NCBI GenBank assembly: GCA_030613605.1
Contig: JAUWLO010000004.1
Span: 1-26,021 of the forward strand
Source of the DNA: Gammaproteobacteria bacterium
Lineage (GTDB): Bacteria > Pseudomonadota > Gammaproteobacteria > SZUA-152
Reading direction: 5' to 3'
DNA length: 26,021 bases
In this document: piece after piece, positions 7,613-13,752 of the stretch
How positions within the stretch are numbered: the stretch's first letter is position 1
Layout of the letters: every line of letters starts with the position of its first letter
The notes under the pieces: model-generated
Told to the model about the DNA's origin: nothing
Seen by the model: the letters and a program-made list of their open reading frames with translations, nothing else
Databases searched by the model: none
Made by a program: the position numbers and the translations under genes

Positions 7613-7812
7613 CTAATTAAATCTCTATTAAAGGAGAAACAGAATGACTCAATTCGTTATTGTTTATCTAGGCGGTAATCAGCCTTCAAGTCCTGAGGAA
7701 GGCAAAAAACATTTTGCAAAATACATGGAATGGATGACATCTTTGGGTGACTCGGTTATTAGCCCCATGAATCCTTTAAAAGATACAAGTGTAATCGCCC
7801 CGGACGGGACAG
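7613..7812 (+). repeat. 200-bp direct repeat, right copy
   Basis: Partner of 6461-6660, with about 97 percent identity by eye. This copy continues into the full YCII-like gene and is probably the parent, or the better-preserved one. Confidence 0.95.
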
Positions 7813-7955
7813 TAACAGAGGGGAGTACGACCGCTATGTCTGGTTTTACCATTATTGAAGCCGATTCTATGGAATCAGCTTTGTCTGTCGTAAAAAAATG
7901 TCCCTTCCTTGAAATCGGTGGAACTCTTGAAGTTTCCGAGCTAATGCAGATGTAA
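7644..7955 (+). CDS. YCII-like domain protein (intact copy)
   Basis: A 103-residue protein of the YCII/YciI-related family with a ferredoxin-like alpha/beta fold. It starts with the beta strand QFVIVYLGG and ends with the strand-helix pair GFTIIEADSMESALSVVKKCPFLEIGGTLEVSEL that is typical of the DGPF/YCII group. These proteins are small cytoplasmic dimers; a few have been linked to dehydrochlorination or to sigma-factor neighbours, but most have no assigned reaction. The ribosome-binding site AAAGGAG is 8 bases before the ATG. Its first 56 codons and leader are duplicated at 6461-6660. Confidence 0.85.
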   Translation: MTQFVIVYLGGNQPSSPEEGKKHFAKYMEWMTSLGDSVISPMNPLKDTSVIAPDGTVTEGSTTAMSGFTIIEADSMESALSVVKKCPFLEIGGTLEVSELMQM

Positions 7956-8006
7956 GGATAAGAATAATAGTGGATAGGCTGCCCAGGCGAATCAATGAGC
8001 GTCAAC

Positions 8007-8059
8007 GGGGTCAGGCTCGATTGATTTACCCTAAACCATTTAAGGGCATACCCCTTTAA
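8007..8059. repeat. GGGGTCAGG repeat plus TTAAGGG/CCCCTTTAA palindrome, copy f
   Basis: GGGGTCAGGCTCGATTGATT (8007-8026) is followed by a small inverted repeat TTAAGGG-CATA-CCCCTTTAA (about 8040-8059). Both pieces belong by wording to the family seen elsewhere in the block. They lie directly before the next gene. Confidence 0.6.
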
Positions 8060-8077
8060 TATTTTAATAAAGAAATT

Positions 8078-8635
8078 ATGAAATACTTGCTAATTATACT
8101 TACCTTATTCATATCATCTGTTGCTCATGCGAATTATGAAGCAGTGACTGACGAAGGTGGCTGGATAACCAGGGACGGAACAAGGGTTCCAAATACCGAT
8201 AATATGAAAAGCATCAATGGTTTTGGTGGCTGGTTAATAGTAACTCCTGATAAGGACTGGGAATCAAAATGGAATACATCACCAGAGACAACCCCCCACT
8301 TTTCAGAAGCTAAAAATGTTAAATATGGTGAAACACTGACTATATTACCTTTTTACATAAACCCAAAAATAAATAGCGCTGGTGAAGCTAATGTCCTATG
8401 CAGTATTAAAGTAATAAGACCTGATGGCAGCCATGCAATAGACGCTAAAGGCATTGAATGTGTTTCTGGCAAGTTACAAGGAAACCCACGCAATGTTCGT
8501 CTCACATCAACTGTAATAAAATATATAGGTGAAGATGGCGACCTACCTGGTGTCTGGCTTGTTGAATTCGAATTAACTGACACAATAAGAAACGTCACTG
8601 TGCCATTAAAAGCACAATTTAAATTAGTAAAATAA
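8078..8635 (+). CDS. secreted protein of unknown function
   Basis: This 185-residue protein has a clear signal peptide (KYLLIILTLFISSVAHA, cleavage after AHA at 19), so it is periplasmic or secreted. The mature part has a G-W-rich start (DEGGWITRDGTRVPNTD, NGFGGWLIVTPDKDWESKW) and a beta-rich second half whose LPGVWLVEFELTD and VPLKAQFKLVK read like an immunoglobulin-like or beta-sandwich accessory domain. Two cysteines (in NVLCSIK and GIECVSG) could form a disulphide. No family is recognised with confidence. The ribosome-binding site is weak. An attC-like TAACAAGCG follows the stop. Confidence 0.75.
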   Translation: MKYLLIILTLFISSVAHANYEAVTDEGGWITRDGTRVPNTDNMKSINGFGGWLIVTPDKDWESKWNTSPETTPHFSEAKNVKYGETLTILPFYINPKINSAGEANVLCSIKVIRPDGSHAIDAKGIECVSGKLQGNPRNVRLTSTVIKYIGEDGDLPGVWLVEFELTDTIRNVTVPLKAQFKLVK

Positions 8636-8650
8636 GCCTAACAAGCGGGT
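8636..8650 (+). other. second attC-like start (GCCTAACAAGCGGG)
   Basis: Directly after the stop of the secreted protein comes GCCTAACAAGCGGG. It matches the typical 5' end of an attC site (core RYYYAAC, then AAGCGG) and shares TAACAAGCG with the site at 5726-5734. No returning arm is found in the next 70 bases, so at most a remnant remains. Confidence 0.35.
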
Positions 8651-8713
8651 AGATTCACTTTAATAAATTGGAAAAGAACAGGCTGACATCATTTATAGGG
8701 AGGCTCATTGTTT

Positions 8714-9562
8714 ATGGCGAGTATTGATGCACACTATTCGGCACAGGATATCGAAGCACGAATCCTGGATGCCCTCCGCGAGGCCGGATTGAATCCCGAC
8801 CAGCGTCTGTTGCCAGAAGAACTTGCCGCCCTTGATCACTTCCATACTGGTGGATACCCCGCTTCACTCATATTGCAGGACCTGGCGAATATTCAGGGTT
8901 CAGATCGCGTTCTCGATATTGGCGCTGGGTTGGCCGGCCCCGCCCGCATGCTTGCCGCCTCCCCCGGCTGCCGCGTTGACTGCATCGAATTAACAGCTGA
9001 TTACTGCGCCGGCGCTGAACTGTTAAACAAACTAACAGGCCTGGAAAATCTAATTGATGTACACGAAGGCAGCGCGCTCGATATGCCTTACTCCGATAAT
9101 TCGTTTGAAGTTGCCTGGATGCAAAATGTCGGCATGAACATCGAGGACAAACAGGGGCTCTACACAGAGGTCTGCCGGGTCCTCAAACCAGGCGGCCGTT
9201 TCGCCTTCCAGGAGATGACCGCAGGGGAAACCGATACGTCCTACTTTCCACTTCCGTGGGCCACCGACCCGGCTGATAACTTGCTGGTTTCTGCCGATGA
9301 GATGCACTCACTGCTCGACGAGTGTGGGTTCGTCGCTGAATACTACGAGGATGTCAGCGACACTCAATTAAATCCGCCCACAAGTACAGCTACCGAAAGC
9401 ACCGCGCAGAGCTCTTCACAAAACTCTCCGCAAAAAAAGGCGCAGGCACCACTAAGCTTATCAACGTACGTGGACGATCTTGCGTTAAAGGCTGAGAACG
9501 CCACGCGTAGCCTTCAGGAAGGCCAGGTCCGGTTTGTTAGGGGTGTATTTCGGGCAAAATGA
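8714..9562 (+). CDS. class I SAM-dependent methyltransferase
   Basis: The SAM-binding motif I VLDIGAGLAG is at 66-75, followed by the acidic end of strand 2 (DCIELT), motif II/III (GSALDMPYSDNSFEVAW) and VLKPGGRFAFQEM. This is the layout of small-molecule methyltransferases of the sarcosine/dimethylglycine and tocopherol methyltransferase type; the acceptor is unknown. ATG 8714 is chosen over the TTG at 8708 because GGGAGG (8698-8703) is 10 bases from the ATG. About 30 residues rich in Ser, Thr and Gln (NPPTSTATESTAQSSSQNSP) interrupt the C-terminal part. Its stop overlaps the start of tag (ATGA), so the two are translationally coupled. Base composition returns to the richer GC of the housekeeping genes here. 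Confidence 0.88.
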   Translation: MASIDAHYSAQDIEARILDALREAGLNPDQRLLPEELAALDHFHTGGYPASLILQDLANIQGSDRVLDIGAGLAGPARMLAASPGCRVDCIELTADYCAGAELLNKLTGLENLIDVHEGSALDMPYSDNSFEVAWMQNVGMNIEDKQGLYTEVCRVLKPGGRFAFQEMTAGETDTSYFPLPWATDPADNLLVSADEMHSLLDECGFVAEYYEDVSDTQLNPPTSTATESTAQSSSQNSPQKKAQAPLSLSTYVDDLALKAENATRSLQEGQVRFVRGVFRAK

Positions 9563-10170
9563 GCAAAACTATAAAAGGACCGGACGGAAAACCACGCTGC
9601 CGATGGTGTGAGGCTGCACCTGAGTTTTTCCACTACCACGATACTGAATGGGGTTTCCCGGTTGGTGATGATATTCACTTATTTGAAAAAATCTGCCTGG
9701 AGGGTTTTCAGTCCGGCCTGAGCTGGCGCACCATCCTCGCCAAGCGCGAAAACTTCCGCGCCGCTTTTCATGATTTCGATTTCGACAAAATAGCGCGCTT
9801 TACCAAACGCGACCTGAATCGTTTACTCAAGGATGCAGGCATCGTCCGCCACCGGGGTAAGATTGAAGCGACAATAAATAACGCAAAACGGGCTCAGGAG
9901 CTCGTTAAACAGGAAGGCTCACTGGCAGCTTTTTTCTGGCGCTACGAGCCTGACTCTAAAAAACTCGCAAAACCTCAAACTGTATCGACATCAGCTGAAT
10001 CCATTGCTTTATCAAAGGATCTGAAAAAACTGGGCTGGAAATTCGTGGGCCCCACCACGGCCTATGCTTTTATGCAGGCCATGGGGCTGGTCAATGATCA
10101 TGTTGAGGGCTGCGTCACCAGAACCAAAGTTGAACGCGCACGCAAGGGTTTCAAACGTCCATGTTCCTGA
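9559..10170 (+). CDS. tag: DNA-3-methyladenine glycosylase I
   Basis: Tag removes 3-methyladenine from alkylated DNA in base-excision repair. The zinc ligands of the E. coli enzyme are matched by C14, H27 (in YHDTEWG), H181 and C185 (in NDHVEGC), with the same 13- and 4-residue spacings. The catalytic-region motif EKICLEGFQSGLSW includes E48, the counterpart of E. coli E38. VGPTTAYAFMQAMGLVNDH is the C-terminal signature. 203 residues is slightly longer than E. coli Tag because of about ten extra N-terminal residues. It overlaps the upstream methyltransferase by 4 bases. Confidence 0.96.
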   Translation: MSKTIKGPDGKPRCRWCEAAPEFFHYHDTEWGFPVGDDIHLFEKICLEGFQSGLSWRTILAKRENFRAAFHDFDFDKIARFTKRDLNRLLKDAGIVRHRGKIEATINNAKRAQELVKQEGSLAAFFWRYEPDSKKLAKPQTVSTSAESIALSKDLKKLGWKFVGPTTAYAFMQAMGLVNDHVEGCVTRTKVERARKGFKRPCS

Positions 10171-10275
10171 CTCGCAATAATTACCCTTTTTTGCACCTGA
10201 TATAAAAACTGCTTCAAACCCCACCACTCATACCAGCACCGCTAGCTTTTCCTATAACTGGGTCAAAAACAAATG

Positions 10276-10312
10276 ATAGTTAATATCTATCATTACGATC
10301 TAAACAATCGAT
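10276..10312 (+). promoter_or_regulatory. predicted OxyR-binding site
   Basis: ATAG-N7-CTAT (10276-10290) matches all ten fixed positions of the OxyR half-motif ATAGNTNNNANCTAT. After a 7-base spacer comes a weaker second unit, ATCT-N7-CGAT (10298-10312), with six of ten matches. The 15-7-15 geometry is that of OxyR tetramer sites. The site directly abuts the -35 box of the promoter of the Prx-Grx gene. Confidence 0.75.
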
Positions 10313-10341
10313 TTTACATATCAATGATCTCGTCCGATAAT
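10313..10341 (+). promoter_or_regulatory. sigma-70 promoter of the Prx-Grx gene
   Basis: TTTACA (10313-10318), 17 bases, then GATAAT (10336-10341). The OxyR site ends immediately before the -35 box, the arrangement in which oxidised OxyR activates. The predicted transcript starts near 10348, giving a leader of about 50 bases. Confidence 0.7.
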
Positions 10342-10400
10342 TTATCCCAGATAGAGCATGAACCACAAATTACCGGAAACCAACGAAATTGGAGAAAGCC

Positions 10401-11144
10401 ATGTTAAAGAATCGAGAAGGAAACACTGTACCACAGGTCACTTTCCGCACCCGTCGCAACCACGAATGGGTCGATGTAAGCACTGATGATGTATTCAAGG
10501 GCAAAACTGTCGTGGTGTTTTCACTGCCAGGAGCCTTCACACCCACCTGTTCATCTACTCATGTGCCACGTTATAACCAGTTGACACCAACATTCAAAAA
10601 ACACGGTGTTGATGAAGTGATATGTATCTCCGTAAATGACGCCTTTGTCATGAACGAGTGGCAAAAAGAACAGAATGCCCACAATGTCACTTTCCTGCCC
10701 GACGGCAATGGCGATTTCAGCCGCGGCATGGGCATGTTAGTGCCTAAAAATGATCTGGGTTTTGGCAACCGCTCATGGCGATATTCCATGCTGGTGAAGG
10801 ACGGCGTGGTGGAGAAGATGTTCATCGAGCCTGATGTACCTGGCGACCCCTTCGAGGTTTCCGATGCAGACACCATGCTGAACCACATCGCCCCGAAGGC
10901 AGCCACGCCACTGGATGTGACTATCTTCACCCGTGAAGGATGCGAATTCTGCGTCCGTGCCAAGGGGTTGTTGAACGATACCGGCATCCAGTACGAAGAA
11001 CTGGTGCTGAATCGCGACTTCACCGAAGCCACTATTCGTGCTGTCTCTGGTAAATCGACCGTTCCGCAGATCTTCATCAATGGTGACTACATTGGTGGTT
11101 CTGAAGATCTGGATCAGTACCTGGGTCAATCAATAGCAGCATAA
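10401..11144 (+). CDS. peroxiredoxin-glutaredoxin fusion (hybrid Prx5)
   Basis: This 247-residue cytoplasmic protein reduces H2O2 and alkyl hydroperoxides at the expense of glutathione. Residues 1-165 form the Prx5 domain with the peroxidatic cysteine C50 in FTPTC; residues about 172-247 form a glutaredoxin with C181-E-F-C184 and the TVPQIFINGDYIGG glutathione-binding segment. The fusion is the same type as Haemophilus PGdx. ATG 10401 follows GGAGAAAG (10391-10398) at proper spacing, so the TTG at 10389 is rejected. It stands alone, with its own OxyR-type promoter and a terminator, so peroxide induction is likely. Confidence 0.95.
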   Translation: MLKNREGNTVPQVTFRTRRNHEWVDVSTDDVFKGKTVVVFSLPGAFTPTCSSTHVPRYNQLTPTFKKHGVDEVICISVNDAFVMNEWQKEQNAHNVTFLPDGNGDFSRGMGMLVPKNDLGFGNRSWRYSMLVKDGVVEKMFIEPDVPGDPFEVSDADTMLNHIAPKAATPLDVTIFTREGCEFCVRAKGLLNDTGIQYEELVLNRDFTEATIRAVSGKSTVPQIFINGDYIGGSEDLDQYLGQSIAA

Positions 11145-11178
11145 ACACCCTTCCCCCGTCCCCTTTAGGGATGTTATG

Positions 11179-11207
11179 GCGGCCCATCCAATGGGTCGCT
11201 TTTTTTA
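11179..11207 (+). terminator. rho-independent terminator after Prx-Grx
   Basis: The stem is GCGGCCCAT / ATGGGTCGC (one G:T pair) with a 3-base loop CCA and a run of eight T's. It isolates the peroxiredoxin gene as a single transcription unit. Confidence 0.9.
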
Positions 11208-11265
11208 TATCTAAGTTCTAATCATGAAGAGATACCCCAAACCCTGACGAGTTTGAGCAAAAATG

Positions 11266-11292
11266 GTGATATGGGGATGGCTTCTATATCAC
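11266..11292. promoter_or_regulatory. conserved leader inverted repeat, copy 1
   Basis: GTGATAT (11266-11272) and ATATCAC (11286-11292) are separated by 13 bases. The same TGATAT-N13-ATATCA structure is found at 13332-13356 before the paralogous gene. It sits in a leader of about 130 bases that is conserved between the two copies, beginning TTTGAGCA and including GGCTTTTTAGCAT-like and CCTACATAAA segments. It is probably an operator or RNA element; the function is not known. Confidence 0.6.
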
Positions 11293-11381
11293 GGATAGCT
11301 TTTTAGCATGCCCGCAAGTTGAGCTATTATTCCTACATAAATAAATAATAAATTTTATAAGTTAGACAAATGGGGATAGTC

Positions 11382-11636
11382 ATGGGAATTGTTTCTTTCT
11401 TAGTGTTTTTTCTAGGATTTGGATTAATCGCTTTTCTTGCGTTTTATCGCGAATATGATCGGTTGCTTAAGAAGCGCAAACCTGAATATTTTGGCCTTGA
11501 TACTTTCAACCAGGTAACTCGTCTGGAAACATCTGAATGGCAATACCAGGCAAAAAAGAAAGGCATTACTCTGGCTGAATGGCAACGCCTGTGTAACCAG
11601 CAACTGAACTGGATTGAAACCGCGCTTAAAAGTTGA
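11382..11636 (+). CDS. small single-pass membrane protein, paralogue 1
   Basis: 84 residues. One N-terminal membrane helix (GIVSFLVFFLGFGLIAFLAF) is followed by a basic, tryptophan-containing cytoplasmic tail (YREYDRLLKKRKPEYFGLDT, SEWQYQAKKKGITLAEWQRL). The paralogue at 13464 differs at about 14 of 84 positions. ATG 11382 is chosen because both copies share it and because GGGGAT lies before it; the ATG at 11370 would put that ribosome-binding site inside the gene. No family is recognised. The strong conservation of the tail suggests it binds a partner, perhaps nucleic acid or membrane protein (inference). Confidence 0.75.
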   Translation: MGIVSFLVFFLGFGLIAFLAFYREYDRLLKKRKPEYFGLDTFNQVTRLETSEWQYQAKKKGITLAEWQRLCNQQLNWIETALKS

Positions 11637-11648
11637 TCATCGATAGGA

Positions 11649-11675
11649 AATTAAAGGAATCAGAGCCCTTTAATT
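11649..11675. repeat. GGGTCAGA palindrome, copy g (variant)
   Basis: AATTAAAGG and CCTTTAATT arms surround AATCAGAGC. It begins 13 bases after the stop of the small membrane protein and may serve as its terminator. Confidence 0.75.
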
Positions 11676-11744
11676 ACATTTAGGGAAAGACTACCACTAA
11701 CAAAGCCTCCTCCACTTCCCCCGCCTTATTTGAGTAAACCCAAA

Positions 11745-11763
11745 TCAGAGAGCAATTGTTTCT
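11745..11763 (+). repeat. fragment of the 61-bp element, copy h
   Basis: TCAGAGAGCAATTGTTTCT is identical to 6672-6690, the left arm and start of the interior of the 61-bp element. The right arm is not recognisable here, so this is a partial copy. Confidence 0.75.
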
Positions 11764-11831
11764 GAAATTAGATAACATTGTTTTCTAACACCATTTTACT
11801 GATTCCTTTTCTGACTTTAAGGTTTTCACAA

Positions 11832-12716
11832 ATGAATAGACGTTTTTTCACCGCTCTCATTATTACCCTGTTTTTCTGTAGCACACAGACCCTGGCTCAC
11901 GAGGAGAAGCAGGACAATTCCTGGTGGTGGGAAGATAGCTGGTGGAATAAGGGTGTCATCACTACACCACAAAATCATGCGCTTGATATCACCACGGGCA
12001 GTTACGAGCGCAATGGTGTAGACATCCCCTTCACGGTTATACGCCCGGACGATAAGAATAAATATCCCGCTGTATTGTTTCAACACGGTCGACGCGGACT
12101 GGATGAATTGGTTAAACGTCATGCCAAACGACTCGCCGCACGCGGCTTTGTGGTGCTGGCGCCGGATATTTACGGGGCACACTTCATGGGCACCCACCCC
12201 ATTGAACATGATTATGAACTGGAAAAAGATGTTAACGCCGCAGTAGATGTTTTAATGGCCCGAAAAGACATCAGCACCAACAAGGCCTGCATATACTCAC
12301 ATACACGCGGTGGTTATTATTCTTTAAAGATCGCCACCACATTCAAGCGTCAGGAAAAAGAACTGGCCTGCTATGTATCGTACTACCCTCACCTGCAGGA
12401 TCCTAATGCCCCCGAACCTTTACAGGTTTATGGTTATGCTCCAGAGATTAACGACCTTACTATCCCGACATTGGTTTTCATTGGCGACGAAGAACAATAC
12501 CAGCGCCGTCGTATCATTGAGACCAGCATTAAGGTATTGCAGGATAAGGGACGCGATGCGCGGTTGATTATCTACCCCGGCGTGGGACGCGGCTTCGACT
12601 TCCGCCCTGAGCGTGTGCGCACTTTCGCCGACGATCTCGCCAGCAAGGATGCTATCCAACGTGCCGCCGCCTTTATTCGCAAAAACCTGGCAGCCCACAC
12701 CGTTACAAACCACTGA
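11832..12716 (+). CDS. secreted dienelactone-hydrolase-like protein, catalytic residues substituted
   Basis: 294 residues from ATG 11832, chosen because it begins a clean signal peptide (NRRFFTALIITLFFCSTQTLAHE); the upstream ATG at 11778 would bury it. The mature protein starts with a Trp-rich stretch (WWWEDSWWNKG) and continues as an alpha/beta hydrolase: YPAVLFQHGRRGLDE oxyanion strand, GFVVLAPDIYG, and DISTNKACIYSHTRGGYYSL at the nucleophile elbow. In DLH enzymes the elbow is G-x-C/S-x-GG; here it reads S-H-T-R-GG, so T158 takes the place of Cys/Ser. The acidic residue could be D219 (IGDEEQ). The usual catalytic His of the PGAGHGF motif is R253 (PGVGRGF). It is therefore likely a non-catalytic or altered periplasmic binding protein. 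Confidence 0.82.
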   Translation: MNRRFFTALIITLFFCSTQTLAHEEKQDNSWWWEDSWWNKGVITTPQNHALDITTGSYERNGVDIPFTVIRPDDKNKYPAVLFQHGRRGLDELVKRHAKRLAARGFVVLAPDIYGAHFMGTHPIEHDYELEKDVNAAVDVLMARKDISTNKACIYSHTRGGYYSLKIATTFKRQEKELACYVSYYPHLQDPNAPEPLQVYGYAPEINDLTIPTLVFIGDEEQYQRRRIIETSIKVLQDKGRDARLIIYPGVGRGFDFRPERVRTFADDLASKDAIQRAAAFIRKNLAAHTVTNH

Positions 12717-12730
12717 TCCGAAAAACCGGC

Positions 12731-13027
12731 TCAAACCTTGCCATATAATTTTCGCAACTCTATTTTTGCCTGTTCAAGAAACTGTTTTTGTTCCTCATCA
12801 AGGTTACGACCTGCCCGGTTTATATAAAACACCAGCATGGACATGGCAGAACGATATGGGGACGCCTTGCGCCGCTTGCTGCTATCAGCCGAATCTTTAA
12901 GTGATTGCGCAATTCTGACAGGATTTTTCCAGGTAAAAACACCCTCCTCCAGGTCGAGAGCGTTACTTTTATTCGTCACGCCTGCTGACCAGTTTTTTGT
13001 GCCTTTCTCTTGTGTTTTTTGTGCCAT
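12731..13027 (-). CDS. DUF3175 family protein
   Basis: 98 residues. The sequence ALDLEEGVFTWKNPVRIAQS, then SSKRRKASPYRSAMSMLVFY and INRAGRNLDEEQ, is the recognisable core of DUF3175 proteins. These are small basic proteins of unknown role, probably cytoplasmic and perhaps nucleic-acid binding given the KRRK segment (inference). There is no signal peptide. It converges on the hydrolase-like gene, with 14 bases between the stops. No clear Shine-Dalgarno sequence precedes the ATG. Confidence 0.85.
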   Translation of the reverse strand: MAQKTQEKGTKNWSAGVTNKSNALDLEEGVFTWKNPVRIAQSLKDSADSSKRRKASPYRSAMSMLVFYINRAGRNLDEEQKQFLEQAKIELRKLYGKV

Positions 13028-13171
13028 TTTCAGTAGATTTAATAAACAAATGATAGACCAAACCCAATGCTGTTGCGCTTACGTTTAAACCTGTAAATCA
13101 CTGACTATAATATGAGCATAATTAGTCGGGCCATAGAAACTCTATCCCCTTTTCTAACGGAGTCGTATGCC

Positions 13172-13234
13172 ATGAAACGGATACCTGGTATTACACTGTT
13201 GCTAACTATATTCCTGGCGAGCAATCGGGATTAA
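13172..13234 (+). pseudogene. signal-peptide remnant of a lost gene
   Basis: Twenty codons read as a classic signal-peptide start (MKRIPGITLLLTIFLAS), then NRD and a TAA whose bases belong to the palindrome at 13231. An ACGGAG ribosome-binding site and a TATAAT further upstream remain. The interpretation is that the rest of a secreted-protein gene was removed when the repeat arrived or recombined. The signal peptide is seen directly; the loss is inferred. Confidence 0.5.
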
Positions 13235-13252
13235 AGGGTCAGAGCCCTTTAA
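13231..13252. repeat. GGGTCAGA palindrome, copy i
   Basis: The arms TTAAAGGG and CCCTTTAA enclose TCAGAG. It overlaps the stop codon of the signal-peptide remnant. Confidence 0.85.
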
Positions 13253-13331
13253 GCCTTCATCCGTATTTGGGATATTAACAATGCAACACTATCACTCAAA
13301 ATAATATCACGGCAGGTTTGAGCAGCTCCAA

Positions 13332-13356
13332 TGATATGGAGATGCCCCCTATATCA
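13332..13356. promoter_or_regulatory. conserved leader inverted repeat, copy 2
   Basis: TGATAT (13332-13337) and ATATCA (13351-13356) are 13 bases apart, as in the first copy at 11266-11292. The spacer bases differ partly (GGAGATGCCCCCT against GGGGATGGCTTCT) while the arms are kept. That pattern suggests selection on the paired structure. Confidence 0.6.
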
Positions 13357-13463
13357 CCAATGGCTTTTTAGCATTTCCAGGAATTGGGTTTCTATCCCTA
13401 CATAAAATCAAAAAAAAGTAATAATAGTTAAATCTAATATAGTTAAATACAGCAGGGATGGTC

Positions 13464-13736
13464 ATGGGAATTGTTTCATTTTTAGCTCTATTACTGGGGT
13501 TTGGGTTAATCGCCTTTCTTGCCTTTTATCGCGAATACGATCGCATGTTTAAAAAGCGTAAACCTGAATATTTTGGTCTTGATACTTTCCAGCAGGTAAC
13601 TCGGATGGAAACCTCAGAATGGCAATACCGGGCAAAGAAGAAAGGCATCACCCTGGCTGAATGGCAACGCCTGCGCGACCAACAACTGACCTGGATTGAA
13701 AGCGCACTCAATAATCGGACAGCATTAGGTAATTAA
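13464..13736 (+). CDS. small single-pass membrane protein, paralogue 2
   Basis: 90 residues from ATG 13464, the start shared with the paralogue at 11382; AGGGAT precedes it. The same design is present: an N-terminal membrane helix (MGIVSFLALLLGFGLIAF), then the conserved basic tail (KKRKPEYFGLDTFQQVTRME, KKKGITLAEWQRLRDQQL). The only clear difference is a six-residue longer C-terminus. It ends 16 bases before the end of the convergent regulator gene. The family is unknown. Confidence 0.75.
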   Translation: MGIVSFLALLLGFGLIAFLAFYREYDRMFKKRKPEYFGLDTFQQVTRMETSEWQYRAKKKGITLAEWQRLRDQQLTWIESALNNRTALGN

Positions 13737-13752
13737 AAAAATACCCCAGCAA

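Larger units (their letters stand above)
13028..13463. other. gene-poor stretch between DUF3175 and the second small membrane protein
   Basis: This 436-bp gap holds, in order: the DUF3175 promoter side; a TATAAT (13106-13111) that could serve a + strand transcript; a signal-peptide gene remnant (13172-13234); a GGGTCAGA palindrome (13231-13252); and the conserved leader of the second small membrane protein (from TTTGAGCA at 13317). No further gene is seen on either strand. Confidence 0.6.

Noticed and set aside
5793..8059. CRISPR array explanation for the repeated palindromes
   Set aside because: Spacing is irregular (60 to several hundred bases), copies diverge, genes lie between them and no cas genes are present.
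11778..11831. Longer start for the hydrolase-like protein
   Set aside because: It would place 18 residues before a canonical signal peptide; ATG 11832 gives the normal layout.
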